Origin: Acrocarpospora catenulata
GTDB lineage: Bacteria; Actinomycetota; Actinomycetes; Streptosporangiales; Streptosporangiaceae
Assembly: GCF_018476525.1 (NCBI RefSeq)
Contig: NZ_JAHCST010000084.1
Span: 1 to 34,122, forward strand
Length of the DNA stretch: 34,122 nt
Reading direction: 5' to 3'
In this document: piece after piece, positions 17,136 to 25,182 of the stretch
Numbering within the stretch: the stretch's first letter is position 1
Layout of the letters: each line of letters opens with the position of its first letter
Made by a program: the position numbers and the translations under genes
Notes under the pieces: model-generated
What the model saw: the letters and a program-made list of their open reading frames with translations, nothing else
Told to the model about the DNA's origin: nothing
The model's database searches: none

Positions 17136-18212
17136 CTATCCGGCGGGGACTTTCGTCACCGAGAAATGGGAATCGGTGGCGAGGGCGGTGAAGGCGGTCG
17201 CGGCGGCCGGGGTGGTGTCGAAGCGGGTGTCGCCGCGTGGGGCCCAGGGGGAGTCGAAGTAGACCAGGGCCTTGATCTGGGGGTAGGCGCGGATCTGGGC
17301 GCGTACCGAGCGGTAGAAGTCGGGCTTGAAGCGGGGATGGTCCTGGCGTTCGAAGGCTCCCCACTCGGCGACCATGATGGGCTTGGCGGGGAAGCGGGAC
17401 TGTGCCCAGCGGTAGAAACCCGGCCATTCCGGGTGGTCGGGGCGGGTCTTGTCGACCAGGCCGGCGAAGTCGGCGACCCGCCCGTCCGCGTACGGATCCA
17501 GACCGATCCAGTCGACCACGTCGTCACCGGGGTAGAGCCGCTCGAACCAGGGCTTGGACGACCAGTTCGGGGCGCCCATGTACGTCATGACAGTGACCGC
17601 GTTCCGTACGCCCTGGGCCCGCAGCCGGGTGACCACGTGCCGGAACATGTTCGCGTAGTCCTCGGCGGAGCGGCCGGGGGCGGCGGCGACGTCGTCCTCC
17701 GGCTCGTGGTGGATGGTGAGGAAGAACCGGCCGGGGAAGGTGCGCAGGATGTACGCCGCCAGGGCGTCGATGCGCCGGTCCACGGCGCCGGACGCGATCT
17801 CCGCCCAGGTGTGGCGGAGGGACGGCTTCCAGTTGATCAGCAGTAGCCGGGGGCCGGCGGCCAGGGCACGCTCCTCGGGGGTCGGGAAGAGCTCGCCGCC
17901 CCGGTGGTAGACGTGCACGATGTCGGCGGGCCGGCCCATGCGCTCCTCCGTGCGGGCCACGGCGCGGGACGGCCGGTGGCCGGTGAAGACCTCCGGGGCG
18001 ACGCCCCACCAGGCGCCGCAGGTGGGGATGAGCTTGGCGGTGACCACGCAGTCGTGGGCGAGCGGATGCCCGGGTGGGCTGAAGCGGGGGCGGGGGTTGG
18101 CCGACGTCGTTGAACCGGAATTTCCGGAAATGCCGGACGCGGCCGCGCAGCCGGTGAGCAGCGCGGCCGAGCCGATGGCCGCCACCCGCTTGACGTTGAA
18201 CGTGACGCGCAT
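17136..18212 (-). CDS. Secreted GH26-like (clan GH-A) glycoside hydrolase lipoprotein
   Basis: Predicted lipid-anchored glycosidase of 358 residues on the outer face of the membrane. The signal peptide ends with lipobox LTGC (Cys22), followed by a Ser/Gly/Thr-rich linker to about residue 45. The rest resembles a TIM-barrel beta-mannanase-like fold. HHEPE at 168-172 supplies a likely acid/base at E170, and MVAEWGAFE at 280-288 supplies a likely nucleophile at E283. VVDWIGLDPYA and the aromatic YFDSPWAPRGD match substrate-cleft segments of the clan. It is divergent from the Wzz-like gene across a 197-bp control region. It may trim, release or remodel the polysaccharide made by the neighbouring genes; the substrate is unknown. 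Confidence 0.83.
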   Translation of the reverse strand: MRVTFNVKRVAAIGSAALLTGCAAASGISGNSGSTTSANPRPRFSPPGHPLAHDCVVTAKLIPTCGAWWGVAPEVFTGHRPSRAVARTEERMGRPADIVHVYHRGGELFPTPEERALAAGPRLLLINWKPSLRHTWAEIASGAVDRRIDALAAYILRTFPGRFFLTIHHEPEDDVAAAPGRSAEDYANMFRHVVTRLRAQGVRNAVTVMTYMGAPNWSSKPWFERLYPGDDVVDWIGLDPYADGRVADFAGLVDKTRPDHPEWPGFYRWAQSRFPAKPIMVAEWGAFERQDHPRFKPDFYRSVRAQIRAYPQIKALVYFDSPWAPRGDTRFDTTPAAATAFTALATDSHFSVTKVPAG

Positions 18213-18409
18213 GCGTTCACCTTTCCATCAATGCCAGGGAGCGGGGGGCGTTCTTTCTCATATCACATGAGCCGACATGTCCGTTGAACGACGGTTATTG
18301 TCACGTGATTCGACGACAGAAAATCTTCAATATTCGGTGGGGGAATCTTCAGCCGCGCCTATAGTTCGTAGTCCTTTCACCGATCCGCCGTCCCGTCACG
18401 AGGTCCTTG
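18213..18409. promoter_or_regulatory. Divergent control region of the polysaccharide plus arm and the glycosidase
   Basis: This 197-bp region is distinctly A/T-richer than the neighbourhood. It contains an 8-bp palindrome TCACGTGA at 18301-18308 and two direct copies of AATCTTCA at 18322-18329 and 18344-18351. The copies are 22 bp apart, about two DNA turns, on one face. A TATAGT hexamer at 18360-18365 is a plausible -10 box for the rightward operon. The second direct repeat would sit in the -10/-35 spacer, which would suit a regulator that contacts polymerase there. Confidence 0.55.
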
Positions 18410-19201
18410 ATGAGCCTGTCGCCGCACAGCCGCGATCTCGCCGAGTACCTGGGGGTGTTCCGGCGGCGGTGGTTGTCGCTGCTGTTCTGCCTGGTCGCGT
18501 GGCTGGCGGCGGGAGCCGGGGCGGTGTTCCTGCTGCCGTCGGCGTACACGTCGGCGGCCGAGGTGCAGGTGGTGGCCAGCGGGGTCGCCGAACCGGGCAA
18601 TCTGGTGACGCAGCGGCAGCGGGAATCCCTCAATCTGGATACCGAGGCGCAGATCGTTCAATCGTCGGTGGTTGCCACCCAAGCCGCCCAGACCCTGAAT
18701 TATCCGGATGTGGAGGGGTTGCGGGATAGGGTCCGGGTCGATGTTCCCCCGAATTCCGGAATTCTCCGGATTTCGTTTACGGCACCGGATGCGGCGTCGG
18801 CCGCAGCGGGGGCGCAGGCGTTCGCGGAGGCGTACCTGAAACACCGCGCCGCCGCCGCGACGGAAACGCTTTCTGTGCAGATGAACGCGTTGATCGCGAA
18901 ACTCCGCCAGGTCAACGCCTCGCTCACCAAGGCCGCTGGCGAGGTGGCCACGCTCCCCCGGGCCTCGGCCGCGCGCAGCCTCGCCCTCCACCAGCAGTCC
19001 ATGCTGGCCCGCCAGGCGACCACCCTCGCCCTCCGGTACGACACCCTCAAAACCACCCCGATCACCCCCGGCACGGTGATCAGCCCCGCCCGTCCCCCGG
19101 CCACCACGAGCTCTCCCCGCCCGCCGATCTACCTCGGTGGCGCGCTCTTCCTCGGCCTGCTGACCGGCGTCGTCCTCGCCTTCGCCCGGGAGTCCAGGTG
19201 A
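18410..19201 (+). CDS. Wzz/YveK-like polysaccharide chain-length determinant protein
   Basis: Inner-membrane protein of 263 residues with the two-helix Wzz plan. A cytoplasmic N-terminus (SPHSRDLAEYLGVFRRRW) leads into a first membrane segment at about 22-42. An extracytoplasmic helical domain of roughly 190 residues, rich in Ala/Gln, follows, then a Pro-rich segment (ISPARPPATTSSPRPP) just before a second membrane helix at about 240-258. No tyrosine-kinase domain follows, unlike Wzc-type co-polymerases. It should control the length of the polymer made by the next gene. The ATG at 18410 follows GAGG at close spacing; a TTG one codon earlier is less likely. It is the first gene of a tightly overlapping six-gene operon. 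Confidence 0.83.
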   Translation: MSLSPHSRDLAEYLGVFRRRWLSLLFCLVAWLAAGAGAVFLLPSAYTSAAEVQVVASGVAEPGNLVTQRQRESLNLDTEAQIVQSSVVATQAAQTLNYPDVEGLRDRVRVDVPPNSGILRISFTAPDAASAAAGAQAFAEAYLKHRAAAATETLSVQMNALIAKLRQVNASLTKAAGEVATLPRASAARSLALHQQSMLARQATTLALRYDTLKTTPITPGTVISPARPPATTSSPRPPIYLGGALFLGLLTGVVLAFARESR

Positions 19202-20454
19202 GGGCGGTCTGGCCGATCTGGGCGCTGCTGGTGGGATATCCGGTCTGGTGGGCGCTGGGGTTCGGGGGGCTGGCGGTCGTCGTGGTGGCCGTTCCCATGG
19301 GCTTGGTGCTGTGGCGGCGGCGGCCGATCCGGGTCCCGAAGGGGTTCGGATGGTGGGCGCTGCTGATCGTGGGGTACCTGCTGAGCGCGCTCACCCTCGG
19401 CGAGTCGCCCGAAGGCACGTACGGGGAGTTCGGCGGCGGCCGGGTGGCCGGGTACCTGATGCGGCTGACCGTCTATCTGGCGCTGCTGGTCATGGTGCTC
19501 TACCTGGGCAACCTCACCCGGGACGAACTCCCGCAGCTCCGGCTGGTCCGGATGCTCGGCGCGCTCTTCCTGACCACGGTCGCGGGCGGGCTGCTCGGGG
19601 TGCTGGCGCCGACGTTCGCGTTCACCTCGCCGGTCGAGCGGGTGCTGCCGGGCTGGCTCGCCACGCACCCGTTCGTCACCAACCTCATCCATCCGACGGC
19701 GGCCCAGATCCAGTACGTGCTGGGCCACGCCCTGCCCCGGCCGGAGGCGCCGTACGAATGGGCCAACGCCTGGGGCAGCAACCTGTCCGTGCTGGTCATC
19801 TGGTTCGTGGTCGGCTGGTGGGCGTACGGGGGGCCGCTGCGCAAGGCGCTGCTGGCCGTGGTGCTGGCGGTGGCGGCGGTTCCGGTCGTGTACTCGCTCA
19901 ACCGGGGGCTGTGGATCGGGCTGGGCTTCTCCCTGGCGTACCTGGCGGTGCGGGGACGGCGGCTCCTGCCGGCCGGGCTCGCGGTGGCGGCGGGGGCGGT
20001 CCTCGCGTTCAGCCCGCTCGGCGGCCTGGTCACCCAGCGCCTGGACAATCCGCACAGCAACGACATCCGGGCGTTCACCGTGACCGCGACCGTCCGGGCC
20101 GCCGCGAGCTCGCCGGTCATCGGGTACGGGAACACCCGGTACGCCTACGGCAGCCACCGCACCATCACCACCGGCCGGACGGACTGGTGCCGCGAGTGCG
20201 GCCATCCCCCGCTGGGCAGCGACGGGCAGCTCTGGCTGCTGATAATCACCCAGGGGTTCGCGGGGGCAGCGCTCTACGTCGTGTTCTTCGCGGGAGCCGT
20301 ACGCCGGTACTGGACTGATCGTTCGCCGATCGGGCAGGCGGGTGTGCTGGTGATGCTGCTGGCGCTGTTCTACATGGTCATCTACGACGGCATGATCACC
20401 GCACTCAGCCTGTACCTGATCTCGTTCGCGCTGCTGTGGCGGAACGCCACATGA
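19198..20454 (+). CDS. O-antigen ligase/Wzy-polymerase-like membrane protein
   Basis: Polytopic membrane protein of 418 residues with about ten to twelve hydrophobic segments. It has one long outer loop at about 275-345 that includes NTRYAYGSHRT and a Cys pair in WCRECGHPPLGSDGQ. The region NRGLWIGLGFSLAYLAV followed by the loop and a membrane segment matches the Wzy_C/O-antigen ligase plan, where loop Arg and His residues bind lipid-linked glycan. Probable role is to join undecaprenyl-linked repeat units into polymer outside the membrane. It starts with GTG in a GTGA overlap with the Wzz-like gene, and its stop overlaps the next start. The Wzy versus ligase distinction cannot be made from sequence. 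Confidence 0.8.
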   Translation: MRAVWPIWALLVGYPVWWALGFGGLAVVVVAVPMGLVLWRRRPIRVPKGFGWWALLIVGYLLSALTLGESPEGTYGEFGGGRVAGYLMRLTVYLALLVMVLYLGNLTRDELPQLRLVRMLGALFLTTVAGGLLGVLAPTFAFTSPVERVLPGWLATHPFVTNLIHPTAAQIQYVLGHALPRPEAPYEWANAWGSNLSVLVIWFVVGWWAYGGPLRKALLAVVLAVAAVPVVYSLNRGLWIGLGFSLAYLAVRGRRLLPAGLAVAAGAVLAFSPLGGLVTQRLDNPHSNDIRAFTVTATVRAAASSPVIGYGNTRYAYGSHRTITTGRTDWCRECGHPPLGSDGQLWLLIITQGFAGAALYVVFFAGAVRRYWTDRSPIGQAGVLVMLLALFYMVIYDGMITALSLYLISFALLWRNAT

Positions 20455-21341
20455 GCGACGCCCGCCTCCGCCTCCGCTACCTCGAAGAGGTGATCACTTT
20501 GCTCTTCCCGCCCGACCTCCGCACCTCGGCCCGTACCCTGCTGCCGCACCGTCTGGTCCCCCGGCGGCTGGTCCCCCGCGCCCGCTGGCACGTGGGAGGA
20601 CGCCTGCTGGTCGGCGACGGTCCCGACACCATCGAAACCCACCTGAGCACGGTGTTCGGGCGGCGGGTACACACGGTGGTGCGGGTGCGCCCGGCCCGGC
20701 GGGCCAACCGCAAACCCGTCCTGGAGGCGTACGGGACGAGCGGGCTGCTCGGGTTCGTCAAGATCGGGGACAGCGACCGGGCGCGGCGGCTGGTCCGGCA
20801 CGAGGCGGCGACCCTGCGCGGGCTGCCCGAACTGCGCACGGTGGTGGCGCCGGAAGTGCTCCATCACGGCAGCTGGCGCGGGCTGGACGTGCTGGTGTTG
20901 TCCCCGCTTCCGATCACCACCGCGGGGATCGCGCCCGGGACGCTCGTCTCGGCGGTCGCGGAGATCGCGGCGCTGCATCCGTCCGGGGCCTGGCACGGGG
21001 ACTTCTCGCCGTGGAACCTGGCGGCGGGCGCGGACGGGCGGCTGCTGGTCTGGGACTGGGAGCGTTTCGGCACCGAAGTGCCGACCGGGTTCGACGCGCT
21101 GCACCACTTCTTCCAGTCGGCGCTGCGGCGGATGCGCCCGCCGGTGGCCGCGCAGGCGTGTGTCGCCCAGGCGGGGCGGGTGCTGGAGCCGTTCGGGTAC
21201 GCGACGGGAGCGGCCCGGCTGGTCGCCGCGCGCTACCTGATCACGCTCGCCGATCGCTACTCCGCCGACGGGCACCAGCCGCTGGGCGACCCCGTGACCT
21301 GGCTCAACCCTGTTCTGGATCATCTGGAGGTGCTGCCGTGA
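20451..21341 (+). CDS. APH/choline-kinase-fold phosphotransferase
   Basis: Cytoplasmic kinase-like protein of 296 residues with unknown substrate. The APH-type catalytic loop HGDFSPWN is at 182-189, and the metal-binding acidic segment is DWE at 202-204. An upstream Lys in GFVKIGD (K104) and Glu in RHEAATL (E118) are in the right places for the ATP-binding lobe. ATGA overlaps the previous gene by four bases, so the GTG five codons upstream is unlikely. Located between the polymerase and a sulfotransferase, it may phosphorylate a sugar, a lipid-linked intermediate or the glycan itself. Antibiotic resistance is not suggested by context. Fold is confident and role is inferred. Confidence 0.82.
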   Translation: MSDARLRLRYLEEVITLLFPPDLRTSARTLLPHRLVPRRLVPRARWHVGGRLLVGDGPDTIETHLSTVFGRRVHTVVRVRPARRANRKPVLEAYGTSGLLGFVKIGDSDRARRLVRHEAATLRGLPELRTVVAPEVLHHGSWRGLDVLVLSPLPITTAGIAPGTLVSAVAEIAALHPSGAWHGDFSPWNLAAGADGRLLVWDWERFGTEVPTGFDALHHFFQSALRRMRPPVAAQACVAQAGRVLEPFGYATGAARLVAARYLITLADRYSADGHQPLGDPVTWLNPVLDHLEVLP

Positions 21342-22189
21342 GCGCTCTGAAGACCACCGCCCACGCGGTGTCCATCACCGCCGGGCGGCTGACCGGACGC
21401 CGGCGCATGTTGCCGTCCTTTCTGATCATCGGCGCCCAGCGTTGCGGGACGACGTCCCTGTATCGGGCGTTGGCGCAGCATCCGCTGATGGTCAAGCCGG
21501 TGCTCCGGAAGGGCGTGCACTACTTCGACATGGCCTACGACCGGGGCTTGTCGTGGTACCGGGCGCATTTTCCGTTACGCGCGACGGCCGCCAGGCTGGA
21601 GCACCGGTACGGCTGCCGCCCGCTGGCCTTCGAATCCTCGCCCTACTACCTGTTCCATCCGCTGGCGGTTTCCCGGATCGCCTGGGATCTGCCGGGGGTG
21701 AAGCTGATCGTACTGGTACGGGATCCGGTGGAGCGCGCCTATTCGGCCCACGCGCACGAGTTGGCGCGGGGGTTCGAGACGGAGGCGTCGTTCGAGCGGG
21801 CCATCGACCTGGAGGAGGAGCGCCTGGCGGGGGCCGCCGAGCGGATGCGGAGCGATCCCGGTTATGTCAGTCACGCCCATCGGCACCAGGCGTACCTGTC
21901 GCGGGGGCGGTACGCCGAGCAGTTGGCGCGGCTGGATCTGCTGGTCGGGCCGGAGCGGCTGCTCGTGCTCGACAGCGGTCACTTCTTCGCCGAACCCGAG
22001 CCGGCCTATGAGCGGGTGCTCAGGTTCCTCGGTCTGCCCCAGCTGGGCAACCCGGTGTTCGAACGCCACAATGCCCGTCCCCGAGCGGAGATGCCCGACT
22101 CCCTCCGCCGCCGCTTGTCCGACTATTTCCTGACGTGGGATGCCCTCCTCCAGCCGTGGCTCGGGGGAACGCCGTCATGGCGGCATTGA
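21338..22189 (+). CDS. Sulfotransferase of the heparan-sulfate/NDST type
   Basis: PAPS-dependent sulfotransferase of 283 residues. The 5'-phosphosulfate loop is GAQRCGTTSLY at 32-42. The 3'-phosphate site is VLVRDPVERAYSAH at about 125-138, with Arg128 and Ser136 as likely binding residues. KGVHYFD at 58-64 and FESSPYYLF at 98-106 match the K-x-x-x-F-F and K/S-P-x-Y elements of glycosaminoglycan sulfotransferases. The C-terminal ERVLRFLGLP segment is also typical of that group. It should add sulfate to a sugar hydroxyl or amine of the polysaccharide or its lipid-linked unit. It starts with GTG in a GTGA overlap with the kinase gene. No membrane anchor is seen, so it should act in the cytoplasm. 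Confidence 0.9.
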   Translation: MSALKTTAHAVSITAGRLTGRRRMLPSFLIIGAQRCGTTSLYRALAQHPLMVKPVLRKGVHYFDMAYDRGLSWYRAHFPLRATAARLEHRYGCRPLAFESSPYYLFHPLAVSRIAWDLPGVKLIVLVRDPVERAYSAHAHELARGFETEASFERAIDLEEERLAGAAERMRSDPGYVSHAHRHQAYLSRGRYAEQLARLDLLVGPERLLVLDSGHFFAEPEPAYERVLRFLGLPQLGNPVFERHNARPRAEMPDSLRRRLSDYFLTWDALLQPWLGGTPSWRH

Positions 22190-23493
22190 TCCCCCCGGGC
22201 GGTCGGACGGCTGGTGAGAGCCGGAAGACGGCAGGAGTCACGGGGGTGCTCCTGCATATGGTCGGGCGGAAGAACGCCGCCGGTCTGGTGGGGGCAGGGG
22301 TGAACGCTGCCGCGCAGTTTCTGCTGGTCGTGGTGGTGACGCGGACGCTCGACACGGCGGCGGCGGGGACGTTCTTCACGATCACGGCGGCGATGGTGAT
22401 GCTGGCCGGGGTGCTTCGCCTGGACGCGGGGAACGGGTTGATCTACTTCCGCGCCCGCACAACCCGAGTCCCGAAATTTCGTGACATGGAGGTTCGGGGG
22501 CAGCCGGCGACGGCGTCGCCCTCGCGGCCGTTGTTGTGGGTGGCGTTGGCGCCGGTGGTGCTGGGGTCGGTGGCGGCGGGAGCAGGGCTGGCCAGCGGGT
22601 CGGCGATGATCCTTCCGGCGGCGCTCGTACTGCCTTTCGTGGTGGTCGCGGACGTGCTCGTGTCGGCCACCAGAGGGCGGGGATCGATGCGGCCGACGCT
22701 CCTGCTGGACGGCCTGCTCCAGCCCATCGGCCAGCTGGTCCTGGTGACGGTCGCCGTGCTCGCCGGGGCTCCTTTCCCGGTGATCCTGCTGGCCTGGGCC
22801 CTCCCGGCGATCCCGGTCACCCTGCTGGCGGCCCGCCAACTCGCCCGCAGGCCCTACGGTTCGGTCACCTGGCCGGAATTCTGGCGCTACACCGCTCCGC
22901 GTTCGGTGGCCGCCGCCATCCAGGCCGTGTTCCAGCGCCTGGACATCGTGCTCGTCGCCCTGCTAGCGGGTCCGGCCCAGGCCGCGATTTACACCGCCGC
23001 CACCCGGTTCAGGGTGGTGGGGCAACTGGTCAGCCAGGGGCTGGCGCAGGCCGTACAGCCGAGGCTGGTGCGCGCGATGGCGGACGGCGACCCGGCGGAG
23101 GCCTGGCGGGCCTACCGGCGGGCCACCCGGACGTTGATCGTGCTCACCTGGCCGCTCTGGGTGGGGTACGCGGCCTTCGCCCCATGGATCCTCCAGCTGT
23201 TCGGACCGGGCTACCCGCAGGCCGCGGACATCGCGCTGGTGTTGTCGATCACCATGCTGGTCGCCACCGGCTGCGGCCTGGTCGACGTGGTGCTGATCGC
23301 GGCCGGCCGTACCACCACCAGCCTGGTCAACACCGCCGCCGCGGTCGGCACCACCGTCCTGCTGGACCTGCTGCTGGTCCCCGGCCTGGGCGCGCTGGGC
23401 GCGGCGCTCGGCTGGTCCGGGGGCGTGCTGGTCAAGAACCTGCTCCCGCTCGCCCAGATCACCCGGAGCTACGCCCCCCGGGTCGCCGCATGA
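22177..23493 (+). CDS. Wzx-like polysaccharide flippase (MOP superfamily)
   Basis: Integral membrane protein of 438 residues with about twelve hydrophobic segments. Family-type features are the early AAGLVGAGVNAAAQFLLVVVVTR-like first helices, with the D-T-A-A-A-G-T-F-F motif following them. In the second half PRSVAAAIQAVFQRLDIVLVALL is very typical of Wzx/MurJ-like transporters. Likely role is to flip the undecaprenyl-linked, possibly sulfated, repeat unit for polymerisation. I chose the ATG at 22177 because GGGGGA lies about nine bases upstream; this overlaps the preceding sulfotransferase by 13 bases. The frame extends to 22135, but without a ribosome binding site. Confidence 0.87.
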   Translation: MAALIPPGGRTAGESRKTAGVTGVLLHMVGRKNAAGLVGAGVNAAAQFLLVVVVTRTLDTAAAGTFFTITAAMVMLAGVLRLDAGNGLIYFRARTTRVPKFRDMEVRGQPATASPSRPLLWVALAPVVLGSVAAGAGLASGSAMILPAALVLPFVVVADVLVSATRGRGSMRPTLLLDGLLQPIGQLVLVTVAVLAGAPFPVILLAWALPAIPVTLLAARQLARRPYGSVTWPEFWRYTAPRSVAAAIQAVFQRLDIVLVALLAGPAQAAIYTAATRFRVVGQLVSQGLAQAVQPRLVRAMADGDPAEAWRAYRRATRTLIVLTWPLWVGYAAFAPWILQLFGPGYPQAADIALVLSITMLVATGCGLVDVVLIAAGRTTTSLVNTAAAVGTTVLLDLLLVPGLGALGAALGWSGGVLVKNLLPLAQITRSYAPRVAA

Positions 23494-24368
23494 CCATCCT
23501 CGTCACGGGCCTCCCCCGCAGCGGCACCAGCTGGACCGGCCAGATGCTCCGCGCCTCCGGCGAACTCGTGTACGTCAACGAACCGCTCAACCCGGAACGC
23601 GACTACCCGGGCGTGCTGAACGGCCCCCGGCCCTGGCGGTTCCAGTACATCTGCGCCGACAACGAAGCCGACTGGCTGCCCGCCTTCACCGCCACCGCGC
23701 GCCTGCGCTACCGCTTCCTGCCCGAGCTGCGCCGCAACCGCGACCCGGGCTCGCTGGCCCGGCTGGCCAAGCACGGCACCGCGTTCACCCTCGGCCGGCT
23801 GCGCGGCCGCCGCGCCCTGCTGGACGACCCGTTCGCCCTGTTCTCTGCAGGCTGGTTCGCCACCCGGCTCGGCTGCCAGGTGATCATCCTGGTCCGCGAG
23901 GCGGTCCCGTTCGTGGGCAGCTGGCAGCACCTCGGCTGGACCGTCTACTTCCACGAGCTGCTGGAACAGCCCCTGCTCACCCGCGACCACCCGGGCCTGC
24001 TCGCGCTGCGCGAGCACGTCGGCAGCCAGGACCGCCTGGCCAAGGCGGCGGCCCTCTGGCGGGCCGCCCGCGACGTGACGGCCACCATCGCGGCCGGCAC
24101 CCCGGGGGTCCGGGTGGTCGGTTACGAGGCCCTCGCCGCCGATCCCCTGGCCGGCTTCCGCGACCTCTACGAATGGTGCGGCCTGCCGTGGACCGACCGG
24201 GCGGCGCGGCTGATCCACCGCGCCTGCACCGGTTCCGCCGCCGAGCGGCCGTTCGCCTGGTCCGGGCTGACCCGGACCGCCTTCCGCCGCACCGACAGCG
24301 CGGCGGCGGCCACCCGGAGCAGGCTCTCCCCCGCCGAGGCCCGCCGGGTGACCGCGCTCGTCAGGTGA
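23490..24368 (+). CDS. PAPS-dependent sulfotransferase (second)
   Basis: Sulfotransferase of 292 residues, unlike the one at 21338. The 5'-phosphosulfate loop GLPRSGTSWTGQML is at 7-20 and a conserved EPLNP follows at 31-35. The 3'-phosphate site is ILVREAVPFVGSWQHLGW at about 133-150, with Arg136 and Ser144. The C-terminal part has a helical region ending RLSPAEARRVTALVR, where a late PSB-adjacent loop would lie. Cytoplasmic, with no signal peptide. ATGA overlap with the flippase shows it belongs to the same operon and is its last gene. It ends inside the convergent glycosyltransferase gene with an 8-base overlap. Acceptor is unknown; a different position on the same glycan is my inference. 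Confidence 0.88.
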   Translation: MTILVTGLPRSGTSWTGQMLRASGELVYVNEPLNPERDYPGVLNGPRPWRFQYICADNEADWLPAFTATARLRYRFLPELRRNRDPGSLARLAKHGTAFTLGRLRGRRALLDDPFALFSAGWFATRLGCQVIILVREAVPFVGSWQHLGWTVYFHELLEQPLLTRDHPGLLALREHVGSQDRLAKAAALWRAARDVTATIAAGTPGVRVVGYEALAADPLAGFRDLYEWCGLPWTDRAARLIHRACTGSAAERPFAWSGLTRTAFRRTDSAAAATRSRLSPAEARRVTALVR

Positions 24369-25182
24369 ACAGGCGCCTGACCGCGCAGAGGGTTAACAGG
24401 CCCAGCGCGTACGGCAGGTCGTCCACCAGGTATCGCCTGGCCAGCCGGGCCGGTTCGGTGGCCAGGCGGAACAGCCACTCCAGGCCGAGGTCGCGCATCC
24501 AGGCGGGCGCCCGCTGCACCGACCCGGCGGCGAAGGCGATGGCCGAGCCGCAGCCGACGAACCAGGCCCCCGGCAGGTCGTCGCGGAGCCGCTCGATGAC
24601 CAGGTCCTGCTTGGGGAACCCGAGCCCGACGAAGACCAGCAGCGGCGCCGCGTCCACCAACGCCTTGCGGACCTGCTCGAACTGCTCGTGGTCGTGCTCG
24701 AACCCGTACGGCGGGGCGTCCACCCCGGCGATGATCAACCCCGGATACCGGTCGCAGAGCGCGATGGCGGCCTGGTCGGCCACCCCGGGCGCGCCCCCCA
24801 GCAGGTAGACCGGCACCCGGTAGAACGCCGCCGCCTCCGACAGGGACCAGATCAGGTCGGCGCCGGTGATCCGCGCCGGCACCGGACGGCCCAGCAGGCG
24901 GGCCGCCCAGACCAGCGGCATGCCGTCCGCCACCGCCAGCTCCGCCCGGAGCACCAGCGCGCGCAGGCGCTCGTCCCTGGCACAGGACCGGCAGATGTCC
25001 ACGTTCGGGGTGACCAGATGACCGCCGCGCCCGCGCCGGAGCGCGCCGATCACCCGGTCCACCACCTCGATCTCGGTCAGCCGGTCGAGCTCGATCCCAG
25101 CCACCGCCACCCGGCGCCGCCGCACCGGCCGGTCGGGGGAGAGCCGCTGCCGGGGAATGACCGGTAGAGAAGTCAGCCGCAT
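24361..25182 (-). CDS. WecG/TagA/CpsF family glycosyltransferase
   Basis: Glycosyltransferase family 26 protein of 273 residues; family members add N-acetylmannosamine-type or related sugars to lipid-linked intermediates. Visible features are TPNVD at 58-62, the catalytic-region ADGMPLVWAARLLG at 85-98, ITGADL at 105-110, YLLGGAPGVADQA and the late LVFVGLGFPKQD. The C-terminal RxxxEPxRLxRRY element (ATEPARLARRY) is typical and helps bind the lipid-linked acceptor at the membrane. It starts with ATG, one base overlapping the GT2 stop. It is the last gene of the minus arm. Donor sugar cannot be read from sequence. Confidence 0.92.
   Translation of the reverse strand: MRLTSLPVIPRQRLSPDRPVRRRRVAVAGIELDRLTEIEVVDRVIGALRRGRGGHLVTPNVDICRSCARDERLRALVLRAELAVADGMPLVWAARLLGRPVPARITGADLIWSLSEAAAFYRVPVYLLGGAPGVADQAAIALCDRYPGLIIAGVDAPPYGFEHDHEQFEQVRKALVDAAPLLVFVGLGFPKQDLVIERLRDDLPGAWFVGCGSAIAFAAGSVQRAPAWMRDLGLEWLFRLATEPARLARRYLVDDLPYALGLLTLCAVRRLFT

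Noticed and set aside
20451-21341. Aminoglycoside resistance gene
   Set aside because: The fold is APH-like, but the four-base overlaps with polymerase and sulfotransferase genes point to glycan metabolism; there is no resistance context.
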